A stretch of 64,000 bases of DNA from Eriocheir sinensis (GCF_024679095.1 NC_066562.1:4736535-4800534); one strand, 5' to 3'; positions 10,282 through 34,829 are shown, numbered from the stretch's first letter. Translations and numbers: made by a program. Notes: generated by a model not told the origin, from the letters alone.

Positions 10282-11708
10282 GAGGAGAGCTAGGAGATGA
10301 TAGAGGATGGGAAACGATGCTAGAAGATGATAGAGGATGGGAAACGATGCTAGAAGATGATCGAGGATGGGAAAGGATGCTAGAAGATGATAAGGGATGG
10401 GAAACGATGCTAGAAGATGATAGAGGATGGGAAACGATGCTAGAAGATGATAGAGGATGGGAAACGATGCTAGAAGATGATAGGGGATGGGAAACGATGC
10501 TAGAGGATGGGAAACGATGCTAGAAGATGATAGAGGATGGGAAACGATGCTAGAAGATGACAGAGGATGGGAAACGATGCTAGAAGATGATAGAGGATGG
10601 GAAACGATGCTAGAAGATGATAGAGGATGGGAAACGATGCTAGAAGATGACAGAGGATGGGAAACGATGCTAGAAGATGATAGAGGATGGGAAACGATGC
10701 TAGAAGATGATAGAGGATGGGAAACGATGCTAGCAGATGATAGAGGATGGGAAACGATGCTAGAAGAAGATAGAGGATGGGAAACGATGCTAGAAGATGA
10801 TCGAGGATGAGAAAGGATGCTAGAAGATGATAGAGGATGGGAAACGATGCAAGAAGATGATAGAGGATGGGAAAGGATGCTAGAAGATGACAGAGGATGG
10901 GAAAGGATGCTAGAAGATGATAGAGGATGGGAAAGGATGCTAGAAGATGATAGGAGATGGGAAACGTTGCTAGAAGATGATAGGAGATGGGAAATGATGC
11001 TAGAAGATGATAGAGGATGGGAAACGATGCTAGAAGATGACAGAGGATGGGAAACGATGCTAGAAGATGATAGAGGATGGGAAACGATGCTAGAAGATGA
11101 TAGAGGATGGGAAAGGATGCTAGAAGATGATAGAGGATGGGAAACGATGCTAGAAGATGATAGAGGATGGGAAACGATGCTAGAAGATGATAGAGAATGG
11201 GAAACGATGCTAGAAGATGATAGAGGATGGGAAACGATGCTAGAAGATGGTAGGAGATGGGAAACGATGCTAGAAGATGATAGAGGATGGGAAACGATGC
11301 TAGAAGATGACAGAGGATGGGAAACGATGCTAGAAGATGATAGAGGATGGGAAACGATGCTAGAAGATGACAGAGGATGGGAAACGATGCTAAAAGATGA
11401 TAGAGGATGGGAAACGATGCTAGAAGATGATAGAGGATGGGAAATGATGCTAGAAGATGATAGAGGATGGGAAACGATGCTAGAAGATGATAGAGGATGG
11501 GAAACGATGCTAGAAGATGATAGAGGATGGGAAACGATGCTAGAAGATGATAGAGGATGGGAAACGATGCTAGAAGATGATAGAGGATGGGAAACGATGC
11601 TAGAAGATGATAGAGGATAGGAAAGGATGCTAGAAGATGATAGAAGATGGGAAACGATGCTAGAAGATGATAGAAGATGGGAAACGATGCTAGAAGATGA
11701 TAGGAGAT
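10282..11708 (+). repeat. 30-bp minisatellite, about 47 copies, with one open frame per unit
   Basis: Unit ATGCTAGAAGATGATAGAGG plus ATGGGAAACG is repeated with high identity. One + frame encodes the ten-residue repeat MLEDDRGWET; the other two + frames contain TAG or TGA in every unit. A 10-bp-unit deletion near 10500 shifts the frame, and a TGG-to-TGA change near 10808 breaks it, leaving open blocks at 10317-10523, 10487-10810 and 10817-11620. Changes include both silent ones (GAT/GAC, AGA/CGA) and replacements (T to R, T to M). No start context, domain or splice site marks it as a protein-coding exon, so it is treated as non-coding. Confidence 0.9.
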
Positions 11709-12027
11709 GAGAGGAGAGGTCTAGTTACTTCAATCCTTCCCTTCACTTATCACCCCCTTCTTGCCTGCCTCAATTCCTCTCCCATTATTGCATTCCCTTC
11801 ATTCTTCCCTTCACCTCCCCCTCCCCCCTCCTTCTCCCCTTCACCTGTCTACCTGTGGGCACGCTCACCTTGTTTACCTGTAATTAAGCCAGCAGGTGCC
11901 CGGCCTTTCTAAATCTCTCCAGGTGAGACTCCAATTACCTGAGCGGAGGAATACTTGGAGGGGGGGAGGAAGGGAGGGAGGAGGTAAAAAGCAGACTTGG
12001 TTTGTTCTAATTGGTTTGACTACCTTT

Positions 12028-12029
<2 letters not shown>
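11709..12029. other. C/T-rich and unique sequence
   Basis: A pyrimidine-rich stretch (about 11730-11860), then ordinary sequence with GGGAGGAAGG repeats. No gene recognised. Confidence 0.6.
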
Positions 12030-12096
<67 letters not shown>

Positions 12097-12536
12097 TCAT
12101 CAATCTTAATTCCTTCCACTATCTGTCTCTCAACCCTTCCCAACTCCCCCTCCTCCCCCCCCCCTTACCACCACCACCACCACCACCTCCACCACCACCA
12201 CCTCCACCACCTCCACCGCCACCAATCATCCCACCAAGCGTTACTTTATAAGGGTTTGTCCACACCTGAGTCCCTTATAGCCAGGTGAAGACAGGTAGGA
12301 AGGTGAGGCAGGGAGGGGAGGGAGAGGAGAGAGAAGGGAGGGAGGAGGGGAAGGAGGGAGAGATGAAGAAGGATACAGGGAGAGAAAAGAAGGGAGGAAA
12401 GGAGGAAGAGAAGGGCAGAAAGGAGAGGTGAAGGGAGAGAAAAGGAGGAAGGAGAGAGAGGGAAAGAAGGAAGAAAGGGAGAGATGGAGAAAAGAGAGGG
12501 AAAGGATGGGAGAGATGGAGAGAAAAAAGAAGGGAA

Positions 12537-12617
<81 letters not shown>

Positions 12618-12766
12618 TGGAAATGATACACAGGTTAATTGCTTGCTATCTTCTCTCTCACTCACTCCTCCTCCTCCTCCTCCTCCTCCTCCTCCCCCTC
12701 CTCCCTCCAAAAGATTAAGTGGAGGAAGAAGGTAAGAAACAGTACATAAAGGTTAGGTGGACTAAT

Positions 12767-12797
<31 letters not shown>

Positions 12798-13230
12798 GGA
12801 GGAGGAGGAGGAGGAGGAGGAGCTAATAAAGAGACAATACCAGATACGGACGTGATAAACGGTATGAGGATTTCTTGTATAAGGAGGAGGAGGAGGAGGA
12901 AGAGGGGGGGAGGAGGAGGAGGAGAAGAAGGAAGAAGAAGAAAGAACCGGTTAGTTAACTTATTACATTCCCCTCCTCCTCCTCCTCCTCCTTAGTGTTT
13001 CCTCCTCCTCTTCCCCCCGATGCTCCTCCTCCTCCTCCTTCTCCTCCTCCTCCAGAAAGGTGCGAATTCCCTTAAATGGTAATCAGAGCGGCCTGGTGGG
13101 CAGGTGAACGGAAATCCACAGGTGAGATTACTAATTAGCGAAGAGGTGGAGCAGGAGGAGGAGGAGCAGGAGGAGGAGGAGGAGGAGGAGGAGGAGGAGA
13201 AAACATGAGCATGGAAAGGCAGGCAGCAGG
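12030..13230. repeat. Microsatellite cluster: (CT)n, (ACC)n, (GA)n, (CTC)n, (GGA)n
   Basis: Contains (CT)n 12030-12093, (ACC)n about 12168-12224, purine-rich 12290-12540, (GA)n 12541-12614, (CTC)n about 12661-12712, (GGA)n about 12764-12822 and 12880-12925, (CCT)n about 12970-13055 and (GGA)n about 13146-13200. Long Ser-Leu, Arg-Glu, Pro and Gly frames are composition artefacts. Confidence 0.9.
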
Positions 13231-13353
13231 AGGCTATTGGGTCATTACGAGGCTGTTCTCTCTGGTGGTCTGGTGTGCTCGATCGTTTCCCCGTGCTGGC
13301 TTAAGTACTTATTATCTCTACAGGGAGGTTGCCCCGCTGCTGGGTGACTCGGT

Positions 13354-13970
13354 GTGAGAAGAAACTCCTGCCAATGTCTGTACTACATCGCCTCGCTCGA
13401 AGGGGTGGGACCGTTGTCTCTAGTTCTTAAGTATGGAGTATGCATCTCACGTGTGGGGGGCTCCACTCACACAGCTCTCTTGGACAGATTGGAGTCTAAG
13501 GCTCTTCGTCTCATCAGCTCTCCTCCTCTTACTGATAGTCTTCTACCTCGTAATTTCCGTCGTGATGTTGCCTCTCTTTCTATCTTCTATCGATATTTTC
13601 ACGCTGACTGCTCTTCTGAACTTGCTAACTGCATGCCTCCCCCCTCCCGCGGCCCCGCTACACGCGACTTTCTACTCATGCTCATCCCTCTACTGTCCAA
13701 ACCCCTTATGCAAGAGTTAACCAGCATCTTCACTCTTTCATCCCTCACGCTGGCAAACTCTGGAACAATTTTCCTTCATCTGTATTTCCTCCTGCCTACG
13801 ACTTGAACTGCTTCAAGTGGAGGGTATCAGGACACCTCTTCTCCCGAAATTGACCTCACTTTCGGCCACCTCTTTGGATTATTTTTGTGAGCAGCGAGTA
13901 GTGGGCTTTTTTTTTTATTGTTTCCTTTTTTTGTGCCCTTAAGCTGTCTCCTTTGTTATAAAAAAAAGTT
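13354..13970 (+). pseudogene. LINE (Jockey-like) reverse-transcriptase C-terminus with 3' UTR and poly(A)
   Basis: In shifting frames the + strand encodes a non-LTR polymerase C-terminal region: 'MEYASHVWG', 'LLDRLESKALRLISSPPLTD', 'FRRDVASLSIFYRYFHADCS', then in another frame a 'GKLW-N' like block near 13752 and 'YDLNCFK' near 13800. Frames change several times, so it is dead. It runs into a 3' UTR (GGCCACCTCTTTGGATT, GCAGCGAGTAG, AAGCTGTCTCCTTTG) and an A-run at about 13960-13968. This copy links the coding end to the 3' region found alone at seven other places in the window. The promoter, endonuclease and catalytic palm are absent. Confidence 0.8.
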
Positions 13971-13978
13971 AGTTTGTG

Positions 13979-14215
13979 AGTCAAAAATTTTAGTGGTCGA
14001 CGTTACTGAACATCTTGAGGTAATTGAAGAGCTGAGTCATATCCCATCCCAAGCATCTCTTTTCCAGCGTAAAGAGGCTGAGCTTCCTGAGTCGTTCTTC
14101 ATATGGCTGAGCCCTCAACGGTGGAATCATTTTCATACCACGTCGCTGAACTCTCTCTAATAAGTCAACGTCTGTTCTGTAGTTAGGGGACCAGAACTGT
14201 GCCGCATAGGCCTAC
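13979..14215 (-). pseudogene. LINE reverse-transcriptase fragment (second type), minus strand
   Basis: The complement reads in one open frame 'AYAAQFWSPNYRTDVDLLER', then 'VQRRGMKMIPPLRAQPYEER', 'LRKLSLFTLEKRCLG' and 'FNYLKMFSNVDH' before a stop near 13995. This is the 'FWSP...VQRR...YEERL..L..F.LEKR' block of non-LTR polymerases. It resembles the element at 27907 more than its neighbour at 13354. Both ends are cut, and it lies in opposite orientation between two + strand LINE ends. Confidence 0.8.
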
Positions 14216-14244
14216 TCGGTGTGAGGAGGAGAGTCATCAGCGGG

Positions 14245-14372
14245 AAATTGACCTCTCTTTTTGGCCACTCCTTTGACCTCTATTCAGGAGCAGTAAGTAG
14301 CGGGCTTTTTTTATATATATTTTTCTTTACTCCCTTGAACTGTCTCCTTAGCTGTAAAAAAAAAATACAAGG
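14245..14372 (+). mobile_element. LINE 3'-end fragment (family L3), plus strand
   Basis: Matches the 3' UTR of the element at 13354: GGAAATTGACCTCTC, GGAGCAGTAAGTAGCGGGC, GAACTGTCTCCTTAGCTG and a final A-run. Confidence 0.8.
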
Positions 14373-15055
<683 letters not shown>

Positions 15056-16300
15056 CACTTCATTAGGACAATTTACTGCCTTCCTCCTCCTCTCCTCCTC
15101 CTCCTCCTCCTCCTCTTTCTCTTAAAATGACAGGGTGAGAAGAAAGGAGGAGGAGGAGGAGGAGGAGGAGGAGGAGGAGGAAGGAGAAGAGGAGGAGGAG
15201 GAGGAGAAGGGGGATGAGTGATGCAGTAAGTTTGGAAAAAAAAAGGAAGAGGAGGAGGAGGAGGAGGAGGAGGAGAAGGAAGACTTGGCTATCAATACGA
15301 TAATTATGATAATGAGGGAAACTAAGAGGTCTTGATCAGAGAAGGAGGAGGAGGAGGAGGAGGAGGAGGAAGGGAAATGATGAGAGGAAAAGGAGTGTGA
15401 GGAAAAGGGAGAGGGAGAAAGGAGAGGGGAGGAAGGGAGAGAGAGGGGAAGAGGAGATAGAGGGAAGAGAGAGGAAGGGAGGAGTAATGGAAGAGAGGGG
15501 GAAGGGGGGAGAGGGGAAGAAGGGGAAGAGGGTTGAAGGGAAGGGGGAAAGAAAGGAGAGAGAAGGAAGGGAGAAAAGGAGGGAAAAGGGAGAGAGAGAA
15601 TGGGAAAATGGAGGGAAAAGGGAGGGAAAGGGAAGGGAAGAGAGGAGGGAAGGAAAGATAAAGGGAGGAGGAAGGAGGAAAAGGGAGGGAGAGGAGAGGG
15701 AAGGAAGAAGGGTACATTTGGGGGAGAGAGAAGGGAGGAGAGGGAGAGAGAGGTAGGGAGAGGAGGGGAGAGAAGGGAGAAGGAGAGAAAGGGAGGATAT
15801 TAAAAAATGCTTATCTCCCTGACCTTGTTTTGGAGGAAAGGGAGGAAAGAGGGAGGGAAGGGGAGGAGGAAGGGAGAGGGCAGAGGAGAGACCAAGGAAG
15901 GGGAGAGAAATGGGAAGAGTAGAAGGGAAGGGGAGGGAACGGGAGGGAAGGGGAGAAGGAAAGGGAAGGGAGAATGAAGGGAGGAGAGGGAGTGAATGAT
16001 AAAGGGAGGGAAATGGAGATATGAAGGGAAGGAAGGGGAGAAGGAAAGGGAGGGAAGGAGAGGGGAGGAACGAAGAGAGAAAAAGGAGGAAGAGAAAAAA
16101 GGGGAAGAACGAAAGGGAGGTAAGAAGGGAGAGAGAGAGTGAAGGGAGGGAAGGAAGGGAGAGTGAGGAGGACAAAATAATAGAGAGAAAAGGGAGGAGA
16201 AAAGAAGGGAAAGAGAAAGGAAAGGAAAAGGAAGAGGGGGGAGAAGAGGAGGAAAAGGAGAAAGAGGAGGAGGAGGAGGAGAAAGAACATATTTTATCAT
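15056..16300. repeat. (GGA)n clusters and 1-kb polypurine tract
   Basis: (CTC)n and several (GGA)n runs (15080-15380) are followed by nearly unbroken G/A sequence to about 16290. It is built from short GGGAGGGAAGG-like motifs and broken only near 15800-15830. All frames are composition artefacts. Confidence 0.9.
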
Positions 16301-16740
<440 letters not shown>

Positions 16741-17153
16741 AAAAAGATGGAGAGAAAAACTGCTGAGTCATTCCCAAACCACTTTCCTCCACCCTAGGAT
16801 GCCTCCTCCTCCTCCTCCCCCTCCTCCTCCTCTTCCTCCTCCTCCTCCTCCTCCTTTTCTATAAAGCTTTCCGTTAATTTGTTTTTCCTCTTCTATTTTG
16901 AGTGCATGAGTTTTACAATTTTTTTCTCTTCAGAATTATAACTATTAAAAATATCATTAGTATTGTCATTATCGCTTCTGGCAAACTCCTTACGTTCTTA
17001 TGTTCTTCTACCATCAACTCGAGCCAATGGACGGGACACGAAAATGCCTCCACCAGAAAAAACACTGAAGCGACTCAATGTATCAGTCTGGCCAAGAGGT
17101 GCCTACGAGGGGGACTTGATTCACGGGACGCATACTCGTTTATACTTCGGGGC
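16741..17153. other. Mostly unique sequence with (CCT)n and a minimal LINE tail
   Basis: (CCT)n at about 16801-16856. The rest shows no gene. A 24-bp match to a LINE 3' end lies at 16984. Confidence 0.6.
16984..17007 (+). mobile_element. Minimal 3' tail of the CR1/L2-like LINE
   Basis: ACTCCTTACGTTCTTATG plus TTCTT matches the last bases of the element ending at 8312. It is either an extremely 5'-truncated insertion or a chance or microhomology remnant. Confidence 0.5.
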
Positions 17154-18165
17154 TCACACACACACACACACACATTGGACAAGCCTTCGTAGGGGTTGTG
17201 TCAGTGTTTCCGTGGGTAGTTTCATGAGCCTTGTGATAGTTTGGCAAAGCATTGGATGAGGCCTTCGTAGGGGTTGTGTTGTTTCCATGGGTAGTTTCAT
17301 GAGCCTAATGATAGTTTGACAAAGCATTAGATAAGGTCTTCGTAGGGGTTGTGTTAGTGTTTCCATGGGTAGTTTCATGAGCCTAGTGATAGTTTGGCAA
17401 AGCATTGGATAAGGCCTTCGTAGAGGTTTTGTTAGTGTTTCCATGGGTAGTTTCATGAGCCTAGTGATAGTTTGGCAAAGCATTGGATAAGGCCTTCGTA
17501 GGGGTTGTGTTAGTGTTTCCATGGGTAGTTTCATGAGCCTAGTGATAGTTTGACAAAGCATTGGACAAGGCCTTCGTAGGGGTTGTGTTAGTGTTTCCAT
17601 GGGTAGTTTCATGAGCCTAGTGATAGTTTGACAAAGCATTGGATAAGGCCTTCGTAGGGGTTGTGTTAGTGTTTCCATGGGTAGTTTCATGAGCCTAGTG
17701 ATAGTTTGACAAAGCAATGGACAAGCCTCCGTAGGGGTTGTGTTAGTGTTTCCATGGGTAGTTTCATGAGCTTAATGATAGTTTGACAAAGCATTGGACA
17801 AGGCCTTCGTAGGGGTTGTGTTGTTTCCATGGGTAGTTTCATGAGCCTTGTGATAGTTTGGCAAAGCATTGGATAAGGCCTTCGTGGAGGTTGTGTTAGT
17901 GTTTCCATGGGTAGTTTCATGAGCCCAGTGATAGTTTGGCAAAGCATTGGACAAGGCCTTCGTATGGGTTGTGATGTTTCCATGGGTAGTTTCATGAGCC
18001 TAGTGATAGTTTGACAAAGCATTGGACAAGGCCTTCGTGGAGGTTGTGTTAGTGTTTCCATGGGTAGTTTCATGAGCCTAGTGATAGTCTGACAAAGCAT
18101 TGGATAAGGCCTTCGTAGGGGTTGTGTTGTTTCCATGGGTAGTTTCATGAGCCTAATGATAGACG
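17154..18165. repeat. 78-bp tandem array derived from the 221-bp MITE family
   Basis: About 12-13 units of 74-78 bp: GCATTGGATAAGGCCTTCGT, AGGGGTTGTGTTAGTG, TTTCCATGGGTAGTTTCATG, then AGCCTAGTGATAGTTTG. The unit aligns with the core of the elements at 51607 and 36675 ('TTTGACAAGGCTTTCATAGG', then a 'TTTCCAGGAGTAG' block). A short (AC)n marks the left edge. The 26-residue repeat frame on the minus strand exists only because 78 is divisible by 3. Confidence 0.9.
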
Positions 18166-18300
18166 GACAAGGCTTCTGCACCATGAACCGTGATGATAAG
18201 CTGAAGAGAACCCGACTAACCTTCTTTGTGGACTTTGGATATAGCTACCGTGAGGGCCCAAAGCGTTCTCAAATACCTGGCAAAGTTCTATAACGTCGAC
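18166..18300. mobile_element. Right end of the MITE from which the 78-bp array grew
   Basis: After the array comes single-copy MITE sequence (CACCATGAACC, AACCCGACTAACC, GTGGACTTTGGATATAG), ending in GTTCTATAACGTCGAC. This resembles the terminal GTTTTATAATATCGACC of the copy at 51607-51827. The left terminus is not recognisable. Confidence 0.65.
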
Positions 18301-18466
18301 CACGCCAGTCCATCACAAGAACCAAGGAATAGCGGTCCAGTTTCAGGCGAGATGTAGTACAGATATTGGCAGTTTTATCTCTCTCAAAGTAGCCTAATCC
18401 GCTGATGCAACAACCTTCCTGCACTAGTTAATACGACAGTGATTAATACCTTCAAACATCCCATTG
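18301..18466. other. Unannotated sequence before the assembly gap
   Basis: Unique sequence with no recognisable feature, ending at the run of N. Confidence 0.6.
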
Positions 18467-18566
18467 NNNNNNNNNNNNNNNNNNNNNNNNNNNNNNNNNN
18501 NNNNNNNNNNNNNNNNNNNNNNNNNNNNNNNNNNNNNNNNNNNNNNNNNNNNNNNNNNNNNNNNNN
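18467..18566. other. Assembly gap of exactly 100 N
   Basis: A run of 100 N, the conventional length for a gap of unknown size. Sequence order across it is therefore less certain. Confidence 0.98.
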
Positions 18567-19128
18567 CCCTCATGTCTGGCTTTGAAGGCACTAACTTAAG
18601 GGCCAAGTTTTATTCTGTATTACTCAACATTTAGCTCCCCCAGCCTGGCCACCATTGATCACTGTATTGTAAATATATCATGTCTTGACCCAGCATACAT
18701 TTTTTCCTTATGGATATACATAGACATTAGACACTCGTTTAAACTTTTCTTTATAGCGGCAGTGATTAGCAGGCTTTTTTTCCTATTGTTATTTTTTCCC
18801 CTTGAGCTGCTTCCTTTACTGTAAAAAAAAATACACCCTGAACCAAATAGTAATGAAAACCACACACAACAACTGTAATTGGTGACACTCTGTTCACCTA
18901 AGTACCACCCTCTGTTTATACCTATTTGTGTTTTCCAGCACTAAGTCAAACAGCGGGCAGAAGATACTGGCAACAACATACGAGAGTGGCCGACCTCAGT
19001 ACGTAGGTATAAATAATAATAATAATAATGGTTTTATTTCACCCAGCGGCATATATAAACAGCAAGACGAGTAAGCGAACAAAAATGAAGGAGATACATT
19101 AAATAAGCGTTTGCATGTGTCAGTTGTT

Positions 19129-19130
<2 letters not shown>
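18567..19130. mobile_element. LINE 3'-end fragment (family L3) in otherwise unique sequence
   Basis: At about 18745-18831 the + strand carries AGCGGCAGTGATTAGCAGGC and CTTGAGCTGCTTCCTTTAC and ends in an A-run, a diverged member of the LINE 3' family. At about 18888-18905 CTCTGTTCACCTAAGT resembles the TIR of the 9291 MITE. No gene in the rest. Confidence 0.65.
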
Positions 19131-19192
<62 letters not shown>

Positions 19193-20111
19193 CCCCTTCT
19201 GCTTCTCCCCTAGCTCCCTCTCCTTCTCCCTATCTTCTCTCTACGTATATTACTCCTACCCTACATTTCTTTATAACAGTAATAATAATAGTTTCATTTT
19301 CCAGTACAGAGAAGCAGCAGCAGCAATGAGTCAAGCATGTAAGTCCTGTATTTTAAAACGCGATGCCATGTAATTCCTCTGTGGCCATGAGAATAATATA
19401 ACATCAAGTGAAGAGGCGAGCGGTGTTACCTCAAGCATTAGGTACACAAGTAAAAACCAACAAGTATATGAAAACTCCTGTATGCACCTGAGAAAGAAGT
19501 AGCAAATAAGAAGAAAATGAGGAGTTACAGAGGAAATTAAGAGGAGACAGGTAAAAATAAAGGTACGGACGCAAACAATCAACTTACCCTGGGAGCAAAC
19601 AGGTGCGAGGCTTCCTACACGTGTCCTCCAAAAAGCACTATTTACAGGCGCCTGGGCACTTCCTGGCTGCCACCGGGCTGTCAGGAGGGACACTTTGCAA
19701 ACACAAACACACTGGCAGTAATGGGGGCCAGGGAGGCGTTGAGAGGACAAAAAATAAGTTAAAAATGTCAAAAAAACGTCAAACTGAACCACTCCCCCTC
19801 GCCGTGGCTGCACTTGCTAATCTTTTCGGCAGAACGTTTGTTGTTGTTTTTTCGGGTTTTCTTGTTTTCTTTATAATTTCAGTTGTTATACTTACCAAAT
19901 GTGCTCTTATCTATATCTGTTTTCTTTTTTTATAAGGTTATTGGATGCCTGAGTTTTGATTTGCTTTTATTTTTGAAGAAATGCATTGTTTTGGCAGAAG
20001 TGCACTGGTTATTTTTCTTTATTATATGTGTAATTTATGGATTTTTTTCATTATTTATTTGTTTAGAATTTTATTTCACTCTAATCTCAAGTCAACGATC
20101 AACTTGCAATG
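19131..20111. repeat. (CT)n microsatellite and unique sequence
   Basis: (CT)n at about 19131-19188. The following ~900 bp is ordinary A/T-rich sequence. Open frames of 110 (19603 +) and 160 (19331 -) codons overlap on opposite strands and show no domain I recognise, so they are not called. Confidence 0.6.
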
Positions 20112-20822
20112 ATATAATTGACTTGTGACCTTGACAACTTACAATCAACTTACAATTAACTGACAACTTACAATTAACTTACAATCAACTTACAATCGAC
20201 TGACAACTTACAATCAATTTACAATTAACTACAATCAACTTATAATTAACAACTAACAATCAACCTTACAATCAATATATATAATCAACTTACAATCAGC
20301 ATATAATCAACTTACAATCAACACATAATCAACTTACAATCAACATACAATCAATTAACTTACAATCAACGTACATACAATCAACTTACAATCAACTTAT
20401 AGAATCAACATAAAATCAACTTACAACTTACAATCAACATACAATCAACATTATCAACCTAATTACAACTTACAATCAACATACAATCAATTAACTTACA
20501 ATCAACGTACATACAATCAACTTACAATTAACATACAGCTTACAATCAACTTATACAATCAACATAAAATCAACTTACAACTTACAATCAACATACAATC
20601 AACATTATCAACTTAATTACAACTTACAATCAACATACAATCAATTAACTTACAATCAACGTACGTACAATCAACTTACAATCAACTTATACAATCAACA
20701 TAAAATCAACTTACAACTTACAATCAACATTATCAACTCAATTACAACTTACAATCAACTTACAATCAACTTACAATCAACTGACACCTTACAATCAACG
20801 TACAATCAACTTACAATCAACT
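20112..20822. repeat. AT-rich tandem repeat of the motif ACTTACAATCA with higher-order units
   Basis: The 11-bp motif ACTTACAATCA and variants (ACATACAATCA, ACGTACATACAATC) fill about 700 bp. A landmark (CAACGTAC) recurs at about 20369, 20505 and 20659, showing higher-order repeats of roughly 136-154 bp. Confidence 0.9.
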
Positions 20823-21829
20823 TCTATAATGGAACTGAAAGGATGAAAGAGAGGAGAGGAAAAAAGAATTAAAGAGGAGAGAATAAGAGGAGAGAAAGAT
20901 GTGGAAATTAGGAAGGAGAAAAAAGAGTAAGAGAGGAACTTGAGAGGAGACAGAAGAGAAGAAAAAAGAGGATGAAGAAAAAGAAGATAAGGAAAACAAA
21001 ACAAGATAAGAAGAAAAAACAGGAAAATACTGAAGATAAGAATTAAGAAGTGGGAGGAGATCGAAGGAAGGGGTAGATAATTAATTAAGGAGACAGCTAA
21101 ATAGAGAAAAATGGAATGAAGAAGAGAAGAAAGGAGAGAAAATAACGAAAAGAAAACAAGATAAAGAGAAGAAAATAGGGAAATACTGAAAATATATAGG
21201 AAGGAGTGGAAGGAGAAGGAAGAGGAAGAGGAGAAATATAAGGAATGAAGAAGAGGAAAAAGGAGAGAAAATAGGAAAAACAAATCAAGATAAAGAGAAA
21301 TATGAAAATTACTGAAGATAGAAATAGAAGTGGGAGGAGGAGGAAGAGGAGATAAAATGGATGAAGAAGAGAAGAAAGGAGAGAAAATAAGGAAAAGCAA
21401 GCAAGATAAAGAGGAAAAATAGGAAAATACTGAAGAATAGAAAGGAGTGGGAGGAGAAAGAAGGAGAAGAAGAGAAAAATGAAATGAAGAAGAGGAGAAA
21501 GAAGATATAGGAGGAAGAGGAAGAGGAGAAAAATGGAATGAAGAAGAGAAGAAATGAGATAGGAGGAAAAGAAAGATGAGAAAAATGGAATGAAGAAGAG
21601 AAGAAAGGAAGAAAAATGAATCAAGAAGAAATAGGAAAATACAGAATGAAAACCAGGAAGGAGTGGGAGGAGGAGGAAGGAGGGAGGGAGAGAGGAGGAG
21701 GAGGAGGACAGGGGGGGAGAAGAGAGGGAGAAAGAGGAGGAGGAGGAGAGGGGAGGGGGTGAAGAGAGAGGGAGAAAGAGGAGGAGGAAGAGGAGAGAAC
21801 AGTCAGTAAAGGGGCGAGTCTCCGGGAAC
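20823..21829. repeat. 1-kb polypurine tract abutting the PEDS1 start codon
   Basis: The + strand is nearly all A and G, with loosely repeated 115-160 bp units (landmark GGAAAATACTGAAGAT). It ends about 25 bp before the ATG at 21830. No TATA box is visible. TCAGTA at 21803 fits an arthropod initiator but would give a 5' UTR of only about 25 nt, so the true start may lie within or upstream of the tract. Confidence 0.75.
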
Positions 21830-33971
<12,142 letters not shown>

Positions 33972-34285
33972 CGCACGGATAGTCTCGTGACGCCGCGCGG
34001 GAAAGGGAAGTCTGAGGCGGTTACGTAAGGATGGCTCGTCGTCACTCGTCTGTCTGTCTGTCTGTCTGTGTGTCTGTCTGTCAATGCCCACCCTCACGCC
34101 CGCCTTTCATGCCCCGTCAATCATTCTCTCCCTCCCTTTCTCTCTCTCGTCTCCTGTTTCCTCTATCCTTTCACCCGCCATCCGCTCCTCTGTGATGTGG
34201 GTTTTATATATCATAATTATCATCATTATCTGCACAAAAAGTACGAGTATGAAGAACTACTATCACAGCAGCTGCTACCACCACC

Positions 34286-34326
<41 letters not shown>

Positions 34327-34387
34327 CACTACTGATTTGGATACTATTTAAACTGCTTATTACTGCTATGTGAATGTGTAAAAAGTT

Positions 34388-34443
34388 ATTAAAAAGGGGG
34401 GGTGGGGGAATGTGTTGTCAAGTGTTGTAAAATGTTGTACTAA

Positions 34444-34520
<77 letters not shown>
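34388..34520 (+). promoter_or_regulatory. Candidate PEDS1 polyadenylation region: ATTAAA, then GT-rich repeat
   Basis: ATTAAA at 34388 is the first poly(A)-signal-like hexamer that I see after the stop codon. GTGTTGTCAAGTGTTGTAAA and a (GT)n run at about 34446-34520 follow, which would form a GU-rich downstream element. The implied 3' UTR is about 440 nt, including (TCTG)n at 34048-34080 and (CTA)n at 34295-34330. Confidence 0.5.
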
Positions 34521-34829
34521 GCCTGCCCCTCAGCTTCCCTCCTCCTCACATCTCTTTCTCCATTTACGTTTCTCGGTGTTTTTAACCAGACGAGGAAGCG
34601 TGTGCGAATGTATGTGCTTGCCTATAGGTGAGGTGGTACATATGTGTGTGTGTGTGTAAGAATGTCCATCAATATCAAAGGTAATGATAAGGAGAGAAGG
34701 GAAGATGAGGTAAATGTTAATGATTAGATGAGGAGGACTTTGTGAGGAGGCGGGAGAGCGAAGGGGCAGCAAGGCACCAGAGAGGAGTGAGGTAATGAGA
34801 GACGCAGGAACTTGGTGTGTGAGCGAACG
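34521..34829. other. Unannotated sequence downstream of PEDS1
   Basis: Unique sequence with a short (GT)n at about 34641-34657. No gene recognised. Confidence 0.55.

Noticed and set aside
17154..18184. Minus-strand frames with a 26-residue repeat (HETTHGNTNT)
   Set aside because: They derive from the 78-bp MITE-derived array, with indels of 4 bp that shift the frame.
19331..19935. 160-codon (-) and 110-codon (+) overlapping frames near 19.6 kb
   Set aside because: They overlap on opposite strands, with no domain, start context or splice evidence. Could be a missed exon, but nothing supports it.
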